The notes under the pieces: generated by a model
What the model saw: only the letters and a program-made list of their open reading frames with translations
The model's database searches: none
What the model was told of the DNA's origin: nothing
Made by a program: the position numbers and the translations under genes
Source of the DNA: Desulfobulbaceae bacterium
GTDB lineage: Bacteria > Desulfobacterota > Desulfobulbia > Desulfobulbales > Desulfocapsaceae
Assembly: GCA_008933635.1 (NCBI GenBank)
Contig: WBUQ01000035.1
Location: 1 to 35,286 of the forward strand
DNA length: 35,286 bases
Reading direction: 5' to 3'
Shown here: one piece after another, positions 18,354-26,675 of the stretch
Numbering within the stretch: position 1 is the first letter of the stretch
How the letters are laid out: every line of letters starts with the position of its first letter

Positions 18354-19811
18354 TCATACGGTGCTGCCGGAAGATGAAGGGCGCGATGCCAGGGCGCGGC
18401 TGCCAGCTGCGATCAGCAGCGCGACAACAATCAGAATTGCCGCGGCCGTGTACGTGATCCGCATGCCGGTGGCAACGGCTTCGGGTTGCGCCGTTTCGAT
18501 GCCGCCTGTCGCCGATGCGAGCGCGAATACCGCGCCCATCAGGGATGCACCGGTGATGCGGCCGAGATTGCGCGAGAGGTTGAGCGTCCCGGAAACGACC
18601 CCCCGCTGGTCCGGGTGAATATCTTTCATGACGGCGGTGTTGTTGGCCGTCTGGAACAGGGCATAGGCGCCGGTAGTGACGATGATCGGGGCGATGTAGC
18701 CAGGGATGCCGAGGCTGGCCGGCAGCATTGACAGGATTGCGCAGCCGGCCGCCATGCCGATGAGCCCGATGCTGGTCATGCGTTGCGGGCCAAAACGGTC
18801 CGAGAGATAACCGGCCGGCATCGCTGCAAGGGCGGCGGCCAGCGGGCCGGCCGACAGGACGAGTCCTGCCGTGGCCGGATCGAGGCCGAGTGCGGCGGTG
18901 AGATAGAAAGGGCCGACCACCAGCGTGGTGGTCACCACCGTCGCAACGAGCGCACTCATGGCGAGGCCCGCGCTCAGCGCCGGATCGCGGAACATTACCA
19001 GCCGGATTAACGGAGATGCCACCCTCGCCTCGGCGATCACGAAAAGACCCGCTCCGGCAGCGGCAGTCAGCAGCAGCGCGACGGTGAGGGGAGCGAAGCT
19101 GCCGCGTCCCACTGTCATGGCGAGCGCATATGCGGCGAGTGTCAGGGCAAGCAGCAGCGTGCCCGCCGGGTCGAAACTGTCGCGACCGGCTTTCGGCCCC
19201 CGACGGTCAGCGGGCAGGTGGCGAATCGCGAGCAGAAAGGCAAGCATGCCCATCGGCAGGTTGACGAGGAAGATTGCCCGCCAGCCGAATCCTGCGATCA
19301 GGATGCCGCCGAGCGATGGGCCGAGGGCGGTGCCGATCGCGGACATCGTTCCGAGCAGCCCCATGGTGCTGCCGATCCTTGCCTTCGGGACTGTCTCGCC
19401 GGCAATCGCCATTGGCAGGGCCATCATGATGGCACCCCCGAGGCCCTGCGCGGCCCGGGCGGCAATCAGCAGCCAGAGAGTGGGAGCGAGGCCGCACGCA
19501 GCCGAGGCCACCGTGAACAGGGCAATCCCGGCCAGCAGCAGCCGGCGGCGGCCCACCATGTCGCCGAGCCGGCCGACGCCGACAATCAGGGCCGTGATGA
19601 CGAGCAGAGAGGCGAGAACGACCCACTGGACTTCCTGGAAGGAGGCGGCGAACGCCTGTGTCAGCGTCGGCAGGGCCACATTGGCGATGCTGGTGTCGAG
19701 CGATGACAGCAGCATGGATAACGAAAGGCCGGCGAGTGCCCACCGGTCCGAAGAGGTCCGTTCCGCGCTTTCCGTTGCCGCCACGTCAAGTTGTATTGTT
19801 GTCGGTTTCAT
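18354..19811 (-). CDS. MFS multidrug efflux transporter, DHA2 (EmrB/QacA) type
   Basis: The start at 19811 (ATG) follows GGAG with 9 bases spacing; the frame stays open far upstream but that part is not protein-like. The 485-residue product is rich in hydrophobic segments and long enough for the 14-helix DHA2 group. Motifs include SLDTSIANVALPTL in helix 1 (motif D1 of DHA2 transporters), GRLGDMVGRRRLLLAG (motif A between helices 2 and 3) and GPSLGGILIAGFGWRAIFLVNLPMG (motif C region). It should export small hydrophobic compounds using the proton gradient. It is divergent from a LysR regulator, 160 bases away, the usual arrangement of a regulated efflux pump. Higher GC content than its neighbours suggests acquisition as a pair with the regulator. 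Confidence 0.9.
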   Translation of the reverse strand: MKPTTIQLDVAATESAERTSSDRWALAGLSLSMLLSSLDTSIANVALPTLTQAFAASFQEVQWVVLASLLVITALIVGVGRLGDMVGRRRLLLAGIALFTVASAACGLAPTLWLLIAARAAQGLGGAIMMALPMAIAGETVPKARIGSTMGLLGTMSAIGTALGPSLGGILIAGFGWRAIFLVNLPMGMLAFLLAIRHLPADRRGPKAGRDSFDPAGTLLLALTLAAYALAMTVGRGSFAPLTVALLLTAAAGAGLFVIAEARVASPLIRLVMFRDPALSAGLAMSALVATVVTTTLVVGPFYLTAALGLDPATAGLVLSAGPLAAALAAMPAGYLSDRFGPQRMTSIGLIGMAAGCAILSMLPASLGIPGYIAPIIVTTGAYALFQTANNTAVMKDIHPDQRGVVSGTLNLSRNLGRITGASLMGAVFALASATGGIETAQPEAVATGMRITYTAAAILIVVALLIAAGSRALASRPSSSGSTV

Positions 19812-19903
19812 GATGAACTCCGTTCCTGGGAGGACTGCGTTTTCCGGCGCCGTCTTGAACCGGACTGTCTGCAGGAGACGATAGTCCCTCCCTTGACATG
19901 GCG

Positions 19904-19934
19904 GAATACGCACGGCCTGCACTGTATTCGTGCG
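19904..19934. promoter_or_regulatory. Candidate LysR-type binding site between efflux and regulator genes
   Basis: Two interleaved perfect inverted repeats occupy the divergent intergenic region: GAATAC (19904-19909) with GTATTC (19924-19929), and CGCACG (19909-19914) with CGTGCG (19929-19934). Position and dyad symmetry fit an operator used by the LysR protein for itself and the efflux gene. Confidence 0.45.
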
Positions 19935-19971
19935 TTTGACGCCATCGCTCAGGCTGTGGTAGAGTTGATGC

Positions 19972-20880
19972 ATGCCGACACCCGATCTCAACTTGCTTGT
20001 CACCCTTGACGTGCTGCTCGCGGAAGGCAGCGTTGTACGCGCAGCCCGACGGTTGCGGCTCAGTCCGTCTGCGATGAGCAGGGCGCTGGCGCGGTTGCGG
20101 GAGGCGACAGGGGATCCGCTTCTGGTCCGGGCCGGGCGCAGTCTCGTCCCGACGCCACGCGCCCTCGAAATTCGCGGCCGCGTCGGTCAACTCGTGCAGG
20201 ACGCAAAAACGGTCTTACGCCCTGCTGAGAAACTCGATCTCAAAGCGCTGGTCCGGACATTCACTCTGCGAACCAGCGAAGGTTTTGTGGAAAATTTCGG
20301 GGCGGACCTGCTTGCCCGCATCAGCGGGGAAGCCCCCGGAGTGCGGCTGCGCTTCGTTCAGAAGCCAGACAAGGACAGTGCGCCGCTTCGTGACGGAACC
20401 GTCGATCTGGAAACCGGCGTTGTGGAGGGAGCGATGAGTCCGGAAGTGCGCACGCAGGCACTGTTTCGAGATAGATACATTGGCGTGGTGCGGAACGGCC
20501 ACCCGCTGACCCGGGGTGAGATTACCCCTGCCCGGTATGCAGGCGGCAGGCACATCTGCGTCTCGCGGCGGGGACTCGACAGGGAACCGATCGATGAGGC
20601 CCTGGAGGTGTTCGGAGTGAGACGGGACATCGCCGTCACGATCGTCGGCGGCTTCTCGACCGCACTGGCTCTGGCCCGGGCGTCCGACCTGATAGCCAGT
20701 GTTCCCGAACGCCACACCGGAAAACTGCGCAGCGGAATGCAGAGCTTCCCGCTTCCCGTCGCCACCCCGGAGTTCACGGTTTCAATGCTCTGGCACCCCA
20801 GGCTGGATGCAGATCTGGCGCATCGCTGGCTGCGCGGGTGCGTCCGGGATGCATGCGCTCAGAACTTGCCGGGTTTTTGA
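19972..20880 (+). CDS. LysR-family transcriptional regulator
   Basis: A 302-residue protein. The N-terminal helix-turn-helix is clear: DLNLLVTLDVLLAEGSVVRAARRLRLSPSAMSRALARLREATGDPLLVRAGRSLVPT, with the hallmark pairing of ALRRL-type recognition helix and LFVR-like LLVR. Residues from about 90 form the co-inducer-binding domain (TFTLRTSEGFVENFGADLLARI...). The start at ATG 19972 is preceded only by a weak GAG. It most likely controls the divergent efflux pump in response to a substrate of that pump. Base composition is GC-rich like the transporter. Confidence 0.93.
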   Translation: MPTPDLNLLVTLDVLLAEGSVVRAARRLRLSPSAMSRALARLREATGDPLLVRAGRSLVPTPRALEIRGRVGQLVQDAKTVLRPAEKLDLKALVRTFTLRTSEGFVENFGADLLARISGEAPGVRLRFVQKPDKDSAPLRDGTVDLETGVVEGAMSPEVRTQALFRDRYIGVVRNGHPLTRGEITPARYAGGRHICVSRRGLDREPIDEALEVFGVRRDIAVTIVGGFSTALALARASDLIASVPERHTGKLRSGMQSFPLPVATPEFTVSMLWHPRLDADLAHRWLRGCVRDACAQNLPGF

Positions 20881-20895
20881 CACACAGAAAACCCG
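20870..20895. other. Perfect hairpin overlapping the LysR stop codon
   Basis: CGGGTTTT (20870-20877) and AAAACCCG (20888-20895) form an 8-bp perfect stem with a 10-base loop that contains the stop codon. There is no T-run after the stem on either strand, so it is not a classic terminator, though it may stabilise the mRNA end. The remainder of the gap to 21104 shows nothing clear. Confidence 0.4.
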
Positions 20896-21104
20896 TCGGT
20901 ACGCAAGGTCTGTGGCGCTTCCTTCGTCCATCTCTCCACGCACAAATGCCGTCCAACCCAAGGAGGAGTATTTCCTTTGTCCCGCCGGCAAATAGCCCGT
21001 TACTCTGATCACCGGGTTAACGGCAGAATTGTTGACTCAGAGTCAGGCTCTATCAAAAGTATTTCAAAAAGTACAAGTGAGGTTTGGTTTCCGCTTTTTT
21101 CAAG

Positions 21105-21806
21105 CTACTTGAATCCCTCCTCCAGTTTGATTTTCGGTGGTCCACAGTTGAGCGGAAAAGTATCCTTCATGGCAATTTCGGCTGCCGTTTCCCGGGCATG
21201 TAAGGTTTCATATGCGTTCAGCTGCCAGCCATAGGTGCGTGACCGCATAAGGTTTTCGTCTGAATCCTGTCGATGACGCAGGTCCAAGGCATGACCAAGC
21301 TCGTGGGCGGCAGTGCGGGCAGCTGATGATCTGGCTGGATTTGCGGCGTGTGCCAGGACAGGAGCATCGCTCATTTGGATGTGTTCGCCATCGTAGTAGC
21401 CGTTGTATCCACCGATATCAGGCGAAAACCACATGTCGAGCCCGTCAGCAAGGGTGGTATCATGATTTACTATCTGGATTTCAAAACAAATACCTGCCTG
21501 TGTCTGCCAGATTGTATTTATTTCAGACAGAATCGATACGAATTCCTGTGGAGATCTTCTGCTGTTTGCCACATGGACCCGCAGCTTAATGCGATAGACG
21601 GGCAGATGGGCAGGGGCTTGTGAGTTTGCCACCGCTTGCATCGATTTAAGTGAGACATCCGTCAACACTGCATTTTCAGGGGCGGCTTCGGCCTCGGAAA
21701 ACAAAAGGATGGCCACAAACAGGACGAAAACCGACTGGTAGATCAAATGTTTAAATACATGTAATCCGATTTTGCTATTACGGTTATCGAATGATTCTTG
21801 GCACAT
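21105..21806 (-). CDS. Secreted metzincin-like zinc metalloprotease
   Basis: ATG 21806 has AAGGA just upstream; an in-frame ATG at 21824 lacks a site. The 233-residue product has a hydrophobic segment (LIYQSVFVLFVAILLFSEAEAA), a signal peptide with a long N-region, so it is exported. The catalytic sequence HELGHALDLRH (H168, E169, H172, H178) is the extended HExxHxxGxxH-type zinc site, with Leu in place of the usual Gly. A downstream ENLMRS supplies a possible Met-turn. Mature cysteines at GICFEI and NCGPP may form a disulfide. No partner gene is evident; the target is unknown. The related composition of its neighbours gives no clue. Confidence 0.7.
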   Translation of the reverse strand: MCQESFDNRNSKIGLHVFKHLIYQSVFVLFVAILLFSEAEAAPENAVLTDVSLKSMQAVANSQAPAHLPVYRIKLRVHVANSRRSPQEFVSILSEINTIWQTQAGICFEIQIVNHDTTLADGLDMWFSPDIGGYNGYYDGEHIQMSDAPVLAHAANPARSSAARTAAHELGHALDLRHRQDSDENLMRSRTYGWQLNAYETLHARETAAEIAMKDTFPLNCGPPKIKLEEGFK

Positions 21807-21873
21807 ATAATCCTTACGACTCATGCCAGCAGGTTGATGGCAATGGCAGCGGCAAAGTTTGATCTGTCCGCGG

Positions 21874-24792
21874 CTAATTTTGTGGCAGAGAGTTCAGTAC
21901 CTGCTCGAATTCATGGATGTTGTAGGGTTTGGCAATGGCGCCGCGGAAACCGAACTTTTTATAATTGGCCACGATCGGGTCATTCGAATAGCCGCTCGAG
22001 ACAATCAGGTTGGCCTCTGGGGCCATGGCAAGTATCTGCTCGGCCGCCTCTTTCCCTCCGAAACCGCCTGGAATGGTCAGATCCATGATTACCGCCCGGA
22101 AGGACAGACCTGATTCCACGGAGTTCCTGTAGAATTCAACCGCCTCCTCACCGCTGGTGCAGGTGACAACCTCATACCCGAGGTGTCTGAGCATTGCAGT
22201 CGCGATCGCCCTGATCATCTCTTCGTCATCCATCACCAATATCGTGCCGGCATGTGTGGTTGTGGAATTCAGTGAGGCAATCTGCGGATGTTCGACATGA
22301 GAGATGCCGATTGACGGCAGGTGTATGGTGATAGTCGTCCCTTTGCCGACTTCGGAGTGAACAGTGATGCTACCACCGTGCCTGATGATGATCGAGTGGG
22401 TCGACGCTAGTCCAAGCCCGGTGCCGTCAACCTTCGTGGAGAAATACGGATCAAATATTTTCCCCAGATTTTCATCGGGAATGCCGCACCCTTCATCTTT
22501 CATTTCGATGCTGATGTAGGGCCCTGCCGGCAGGTCGAATCGGTTCTCTGCCGGCAGGAGGACATTGTCAGCGGAAATCGTCAGCGTCCCGCCTTCCGGC
22601 ATGGCTTGGGTGGCGTTGAGTATCAGGTTGTTGAGCACCTGACTTATCTGTCCCTCGTCGGCGATCAGGGACTGGAGCAGATCGGGGATGTTGAGCACCG
22701 CTTTGACATTTGATCCCCGAAGCATGAGAGAAACGGCTTCTCTCAGAAGATGCCGGACAGAAACCACTTTTTTGTTCGGCTCGCCGCCACGGGCAAATGT
22801 CAGGAGCTGTCGGGCGAGTTCGGCTGCCCTTGTCGATGCCTTTTCGGCCTCGGCAAGAGGTTTGCCTGCCTTGTGACCTTGTTCGATAAGGACCTGGGCA
22901 AACGAGATATTGGCCATGATACCGGTCAGAATATTATTGAAATCATGGGCGATCCCGCCGGCAAGAATTCCCAGGCTTTCCAGTTTTTCAAGCTTGTGCT
23001 GCTCGGCCTCATGTTTTTTCAGCTCGGTGAGATCCTCCAGAGTGGCGATGACTTCGGTGGGTGAGCGACCTGGCAGGACAGGGCTGAACTTGGCGCGCAG
23101 AAAAGCGGTTCTGCCGCCGGTAATCGAGGTGTAGAGATCTTCAAAGGTGGCAGTCTCACCGGCCAAGGCCTTCTTTATGGCTTCCCGCATCTTCGGGGAA
23201 CTCTGGCGGGCCGTATTGATTCCGAGCAGTCTCTCTCTGCTTGAGCCCATCATTTCGACAAACTTGTCATTGAAATCAACAATGGTTCCTTCGGAATCGA
23301 AACTGATCAAGGCGAGTGGTGATCTCTCAAAAATAACCCGGTATCTCCGCTCACTATCCCGCAGTGCCTCCTCTGTCTGTTTTCGTTCTGTGATATCAAT
23401 GGTAAAGCCGGCGAGAAGGTTTCGTTCGCTCTGGCGGATTGGAAATTTGATGGTGGCATAAATACGGCCCAGCAAGTGATCTTCCAGTTCAACCGGAACC
23501 CCGCCCTTTACAATAGCCCTGTCTTCAAGGGTCACCTTCTCGGCGTAGTCCGCTGGGAAAATTTCAAACATGTTCTTACCGACGATTTCCGATACGGGTT
23601 TCCCGAGCATCTGCCGGTAATTTTCGCTGGCCTGCACTACCAGACTGTCTGTTTTAGTTACCTCCTTTATATAGACATAGACCGGCGAATAGCGCATCAA
23701 CGAGGAAAAAAGTTCGTTGATATTGTGAATCTCGGCAATGGCTTTCCTTCTGGCAAGGGCATCTCCGATGTGTCTTGCCACGTATCTCAGAATCTCCTTG
23801 TCCTTTTCTGTGTAGATGACTTCGCGGTAACTTTGAACCACAACTACTCCTGACAGGTGGTCGATATAAAAGGGAGACCCCATCAATGAATAGGCTTTCG
23901 TACCCAGTGGGTTGATATCGTTGTCATGGCAGAACTGGTCGAAGTCGTTCGGGCCCAGGAGAACAGTCTGGCCGCTCTTGAGTAAAAAACCAGACATGGA
24001 AGATTTGGCAGCCGGATCAATTTTGAACTCCATTCCCTGGAAATGCGGATCACATTCGTCAAAATAATAGACAAAATGGATGTACTGTTCACCGTTGCGT
24101 TCTTTTCTGAGAGCTATGAAAAAATTCCTGGCATTGAGGAAGCGGTTGACGATCTGGTGCATTGACGCAAAAAGATCCTCCTCGCTTGAAACGATATGCG
24201 TTTGTTCGCTTATCTCGTAAAGGGCCTGCCGAATCTGCTCTGAAGCCTCCAGCGAGGCCACGGAATTTCTGGCTGTTGACATTTCGTCCATGCGCTGAAT
24301 CTGTGAGCCGATAAGAGCGGCGATGGTTTCCAGAACTAAAGGCAACGCATCGTAAGGTGATTGTGGAGATCGCCAGCCAGCATAAAGAATGGCCCTTATC
24401 TCAGCACCAAGTCGTATCTGGATGAGCAGGTGGCAGAAGTTGCCGGTTGCGCTCAGAATAGGTGAAGTGGATGCGTCATCAGCGTTCACCTGCAATGATC
24501 CGGCGGTGTTGAAAAAATCAGTAAGCCATGGATCTTGCCTGGGGATGTGCGCAGGAACGCTGTTCCCATGAAACGAGGCCCCCTCAGTGGCGCGGAATGG
24601 AGGCCGGAAAACAGTCAGATCATTGACAGGGAAATAGATCTCAGTTGAAACCAGGTCGAGTGAGTTGAAAACCTGTTCCCGCAGTAAAGTGTCAAGATCT
24701 TCAAGGCTTGAGATATCCCTGCAGCCACAGGTGAACCTGGTGATGAGCTGAAGATATTCCTGCAGGCTGAAAAATGGTCCTGTCGTGCTCAT
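21874..24792 (-). CDS. Hybrid sensor histidine kinase: GAF domains, two PAS, HisKA, HATPase, receiver
   Basis: A 972-residue soluble kinase. An N-terminal region to about residue 170 resembles a degenerate GAF. It is followed by a clear GAF (about 195-345: SSEEDLFASMHQIVNRFLNARNFFIALR). Two PAS domains follow, at ELFSSLMRYSPVYVYIKEV and ERRYRVIFERSPLALISF. The H-box GGIAHDFNNILTG has His616. The ATPase domain shows NLILNATQAMPEGG, DEGCGIP and GTGLGLASTHSI. The receiver has Asp904 in IMDLTIPGG and the lysine in AKPYN. No transmembrane helices are visible. The fused receiver means phosphate can leave through a separate phosphotransfer protein; none is encoded nearby. The start is ATG 24792 with no strong ribosome site. 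Confidence 0.93.
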   Translation of the reverse strand: MSTTGPFFSLQEYLQLITRFTCGCRDISSLEDLDTLLREQVFNSLDLVSTEIYFPVNDLTVFRPPFRATEGASFHGNSVPAHIPRQDPWLTDFFNTAGSLQVNADDASTSPILSATGNFCHLLIQIRLGAEIRAILYAGWRSPQSPYDALPLVLETIAALIGSQIQRMDEMSTARNSVASLEASEQIRQALYEISEQTHIVSSEEDLFASMHQIVNRFLNARNFFIALRKERNGEQYIHFVYYFDECDPHFQGMEFKIDPAAKSSMSGFLLKSGQTVLLGPNDFDQFCHDNDINPLGTKAYSLMGSPFYIDHLSGVVVVQSYREVIYTEKDKEILRYVARHIGDALARRKAIAEIHNINELFSSLMRYSPVYVYIKEVTKTDSLVVQASENYRQMLGKPVSEIVGKNMFEIFPADYAEKVTLEDRAIVKGGVPVELEDHLLGRIYATIKFPIRQSERNLLAGFTIDITERKQTEEALRDSERRYRVIFERSPLALISFDSEGTIVDFNDKFVEMMGSSRERLLGINTARQSSPKMREAIKKALAGETATFEDLYTSITGGRTAFLRAKFSPVLPGRSPTEVIATLEDLTELKKHEAEQHKLEKLESLGILAGGIAHDFNNILTGIMANISFAQVLIEQGHKAGKPLAEAEKASTRAAELARQLLTFARGGEPNKKVVSVRHLLREAVSLMLRGSNVKAVLNIPDLLQSLIADEGQISQVLNNLILNATQAMPEGGTLTISADNVLLPAENRFDLPAGPYISIEMKDEGCGIPDENLGKIFDPYFSTKVDGTGLGLASTHSIIIRHGGSITVHSEVGKGTTITIHLPSIGISHVEHPQIASLNSTTTHAGTILVMDDEEMIRAIATAMLRHLGYEVVTCTSGEEAVEFYRNSVESGLSFRAVIMDLTIPGGFGGKEAAEQILAMAPEANLIVSSGYSNDPIVANYKKFGFRGAIAKPYNIHEFEQVLNSLPQN

Positions 24793-25365
24793 TGGGAAAT
24801 GGGCATAGAGTTTTTCTGCCGTATGCAGAGCCGTGTTAATGAAAAAACTGAAGCAATCTACAACCGAAAATCAACAATCAAGCAGATGGATGATGAGGAG
24901 GTGTGGGGATAACTGCTCGCTTTTCCGACCTTTAATAAGGGCTTTTCCAGCGAAGATTTATCCAGTCTAACCCACAGAAATTACCTTATTTTGAAAGTTT
25001 TGACAATTATTCTTAGGTAAGGCAAAAGAGCTGGCCCTGGACCATCTTCGCCATGCCCATAGTCTGAAAAGACATGCATTGAACCATCAAGATCTGGCAC
25101 CAGTGTCCAGGGCTGCAGACAATGATGATACCGGCACATGGATCAAAGATCCCTCGCAGCTGGGCCATCTGCCATCCATACCGAGTGACTGTCAATCCAT
25201 TTCAGCAGACATGTATTCGTCATGGCAATCCTCGCTTGGAAAGCAGAACTCAAAGCCGACCTTCTTTCTGAGCCAGTAGCGTCCCCCCTCCAGCCTATCC
25301 GCATCATGGTGTATACTCAAGTGTGGGCATACCGCCCGTAGACCCCCAACCACAGGAGGTGCACC
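24793..25365. other. Intergenic/accessory stretch with a 9-bp inverted repeat
   Basis: No gene is supported. GCCCTGGAC (25034-25042) and GTCCAGGGC (25105-25113) are a perfect inverted repeat 80 bases overall; it could be debris of an insertion or a structured leader. Short frames on both strands in 25013-25407 are not recognisable. The region directly precedes a broken integrase and may be the edge of the former element. Confidence 0.35.
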
Positions 25366-25982
25366 ATGAAAGTAACCCAGGCCGTCGATTTCCATCTGCA
25401 GTACCACAGAGCCAGCTCGAATAAATTATACGGTCAAGACATGTGAGTTCGTGCTCCGGCGTTTTACTGAGCGATTTGGTCAACGTGACCTCGCCAGTAT
25501 CTCCCAAGAGGAGGTGTTGGAGTTTCTCCTCGCAATGACGAAGGACAACCGACAGACCACCAAGCGGAATCGATACTCGGTTCTTGCATCCTTCTACAAC
25601 TTCAGTATCAACACCGGACTTCCTGCGCTCACCAATCCATGTAACAGTTCAGTCATCAGAAAGATCTCCAAACGCCCACAAGCCATACAGTGGCAGATTG
25701 TCGACAAAGAGACTGTCGACGAGATCATCTTCAGGACCAGAAACACTCGGAACCGGCTCATGCTGGAACTGATTGAAAAAGGCTGGCAAGATGGTCAATA
25801 TCGAACTGCGTCCACACGACCTCCGACGACATGCAGCCACGTATGCGTCAAGAGCTGGCACTCCCATTGAAATTGTCAGCAAAGTCATTCTGCGGCATGC
25901 AGACCTTTCCACCACTCAGAGGTATCTCGGGAAGGTAAATGACACGGAAGCGATCAGGTGGATCGAGACACTTCATGGATAA
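25366..25982 (+). pseudogene. Broken tyrosine recombinase (integrase) with frameshift and internal deletion
   Basis: ATG 25366 with an excellent AGGAGG (25353-25358) begins MKVTQAVDFHLQYHRASS, then runs into a stop at 25444-25446. The continuing N-terminal core-binding domain is in another frame (TVKTCEFVLRRFTERFGQRDL...KRNRYSVLASFYNFSIN...RNRLMLELI), from about 25420. At about 25773 the frame changes again and jumps to the C-terminal catalytic domain (KKAGKMVNIELRPHDLRRHAATYASRAG...VILRHADLSTTQRYLGK). That domain still has HDLRRH and the Tyr nucleophile of QRYL. The piece with the first catalytic Arg (expected after LMLELMxxGG) and the lysine hairpin is missing, so the protein cannot be active. 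Intact relatives of about 290-300 residues are familiar from sulfate-reducer genomes. The pseudogene marks an old integration. Confidence 0.85.
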
Positions 25983-25990
25983 TCATGGTG

Positions 25991-26020
25991 AAACGGGTGG
26001 GGACGCATCCTTACCCGTTT
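25991..26020. other. Hairpin just after the integrase remnant
   Basis: AAACGGGT (25991-25998) pairs perfectly with ACCCGTTT (26013-26020) around a 14-base loop, 8 bases after the integrase stop. There is no T-run. It may be the end of the integrase transcript or a recombination-related structure. Confidence 0.35.
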
Positions 26021-26450
26021 GGAGCAACAGCAGGCATCATAAATATCTAAAATTTTATCCGAAAGTACCTTCAAGGTGGCAGTCTTAACCGTACCTCTTG
26101 AGGCGACATCAATTTCTCTCAAAAGCGATTTCAAAATTGCTGCCGCGTTGCATGGAACTAGGCGTAGCTGCCATGCCATTATCGTCATGATGCCGGGAAT
26201 CGATGTTGCGATGGATAACTTCGGTTGAGCGATTTTCACGAGCGCGCACCTTGACAGCGCCGAACCTGAATTGAAGGTCCGTGCACGCCATTCCTGTCGA
26301 TCCAATCCTCTCGTTATCGAAGAGGTGTTCAGAATCCATCCGTATAATCTTTAAAAGTCTTTTATCCCAAGATCTTATCTGGTCAATTTTCGAATCGATA
26401 CACGTCTCGCGCTGAAAAACCAAAAGTGTATTTTCAGGAATCAATTTTAC
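26021..26450. other. Intergenic stretch with no assignable gene
   Basis: On the minus strand a frame at 26510-26109 encodes 133 residues, with a central part (DSEHLFDNERIGSTGMACTDLQF) that reads like protein but matches nothing I know. It would start within the operator palindromes and has no ribosome site. I do not call it a gene. Confidence 0.35.
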
Positions 26451-26486
26451 GTTGACATGAAATGACAACTGTGTCATTTTGACACA
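26451..26486. promoter_or_regulatory. Two abutting operator-like palindromes upstream of tetR
   Basis: First site 26451-26469: GTTGACATGAAATGACAAC, a 19-base near-palindrome with arms GTTGaCAT and ATGaCAAC. Second site 26470-26486: TGTGTCA-TTT-TGACACA, a perfect 7-bp repeat starting at the very next base. Such tandem symmetric TGTCA/TGACA arms upstream of a TetR gene fit an autoregulatory operator. The first site shares its core with the palindrome at 8354-8377. Confidence 0.6.
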
Positions 26487-26567
26487 AATGTCATCTTGTT
26501 GAATGCGCAATACGAGGGCGGTGCAAGTAGTCTATGTATCGGCGAGCCGTGACTGTTCTTTGCCGGG

Positions 26568-26675
26568 ATGACTGCATTGACTGAGAAAGAGGTAGCAGCT
26601 TGGCAAAAGGATGGGGAACCTATGATTTTGCGTCTGAGTATCGCACCTCTGGAAAATACTTATGAAGGATCATAG
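26568..26675 (+). CDS. Possible small ORF overlapping the tetR start
   Basis: ATG 26568 opens a 35-residue frame (MTALTEKEVAAWQKDGEPMI...) that ends at TAG 26673-26675, 14 bases inside tetR. The composition is protein-like. The ribosome site is weak, and no homologue comes to mind. It might be a leader peptide that couples translation of tetR, or a truncated gene start. Confidence 0.3.
   Translation: MTALTEKEVAAWQKDGEPMILRLSIAPLENTYEGS

Noticed and set aside
18925-19884. 319-codon + strand frame opposite the MFS gene
   Set aside because: Ser/Arg/Ala-rich shadow of a GC-rich transporter gene; no domain.
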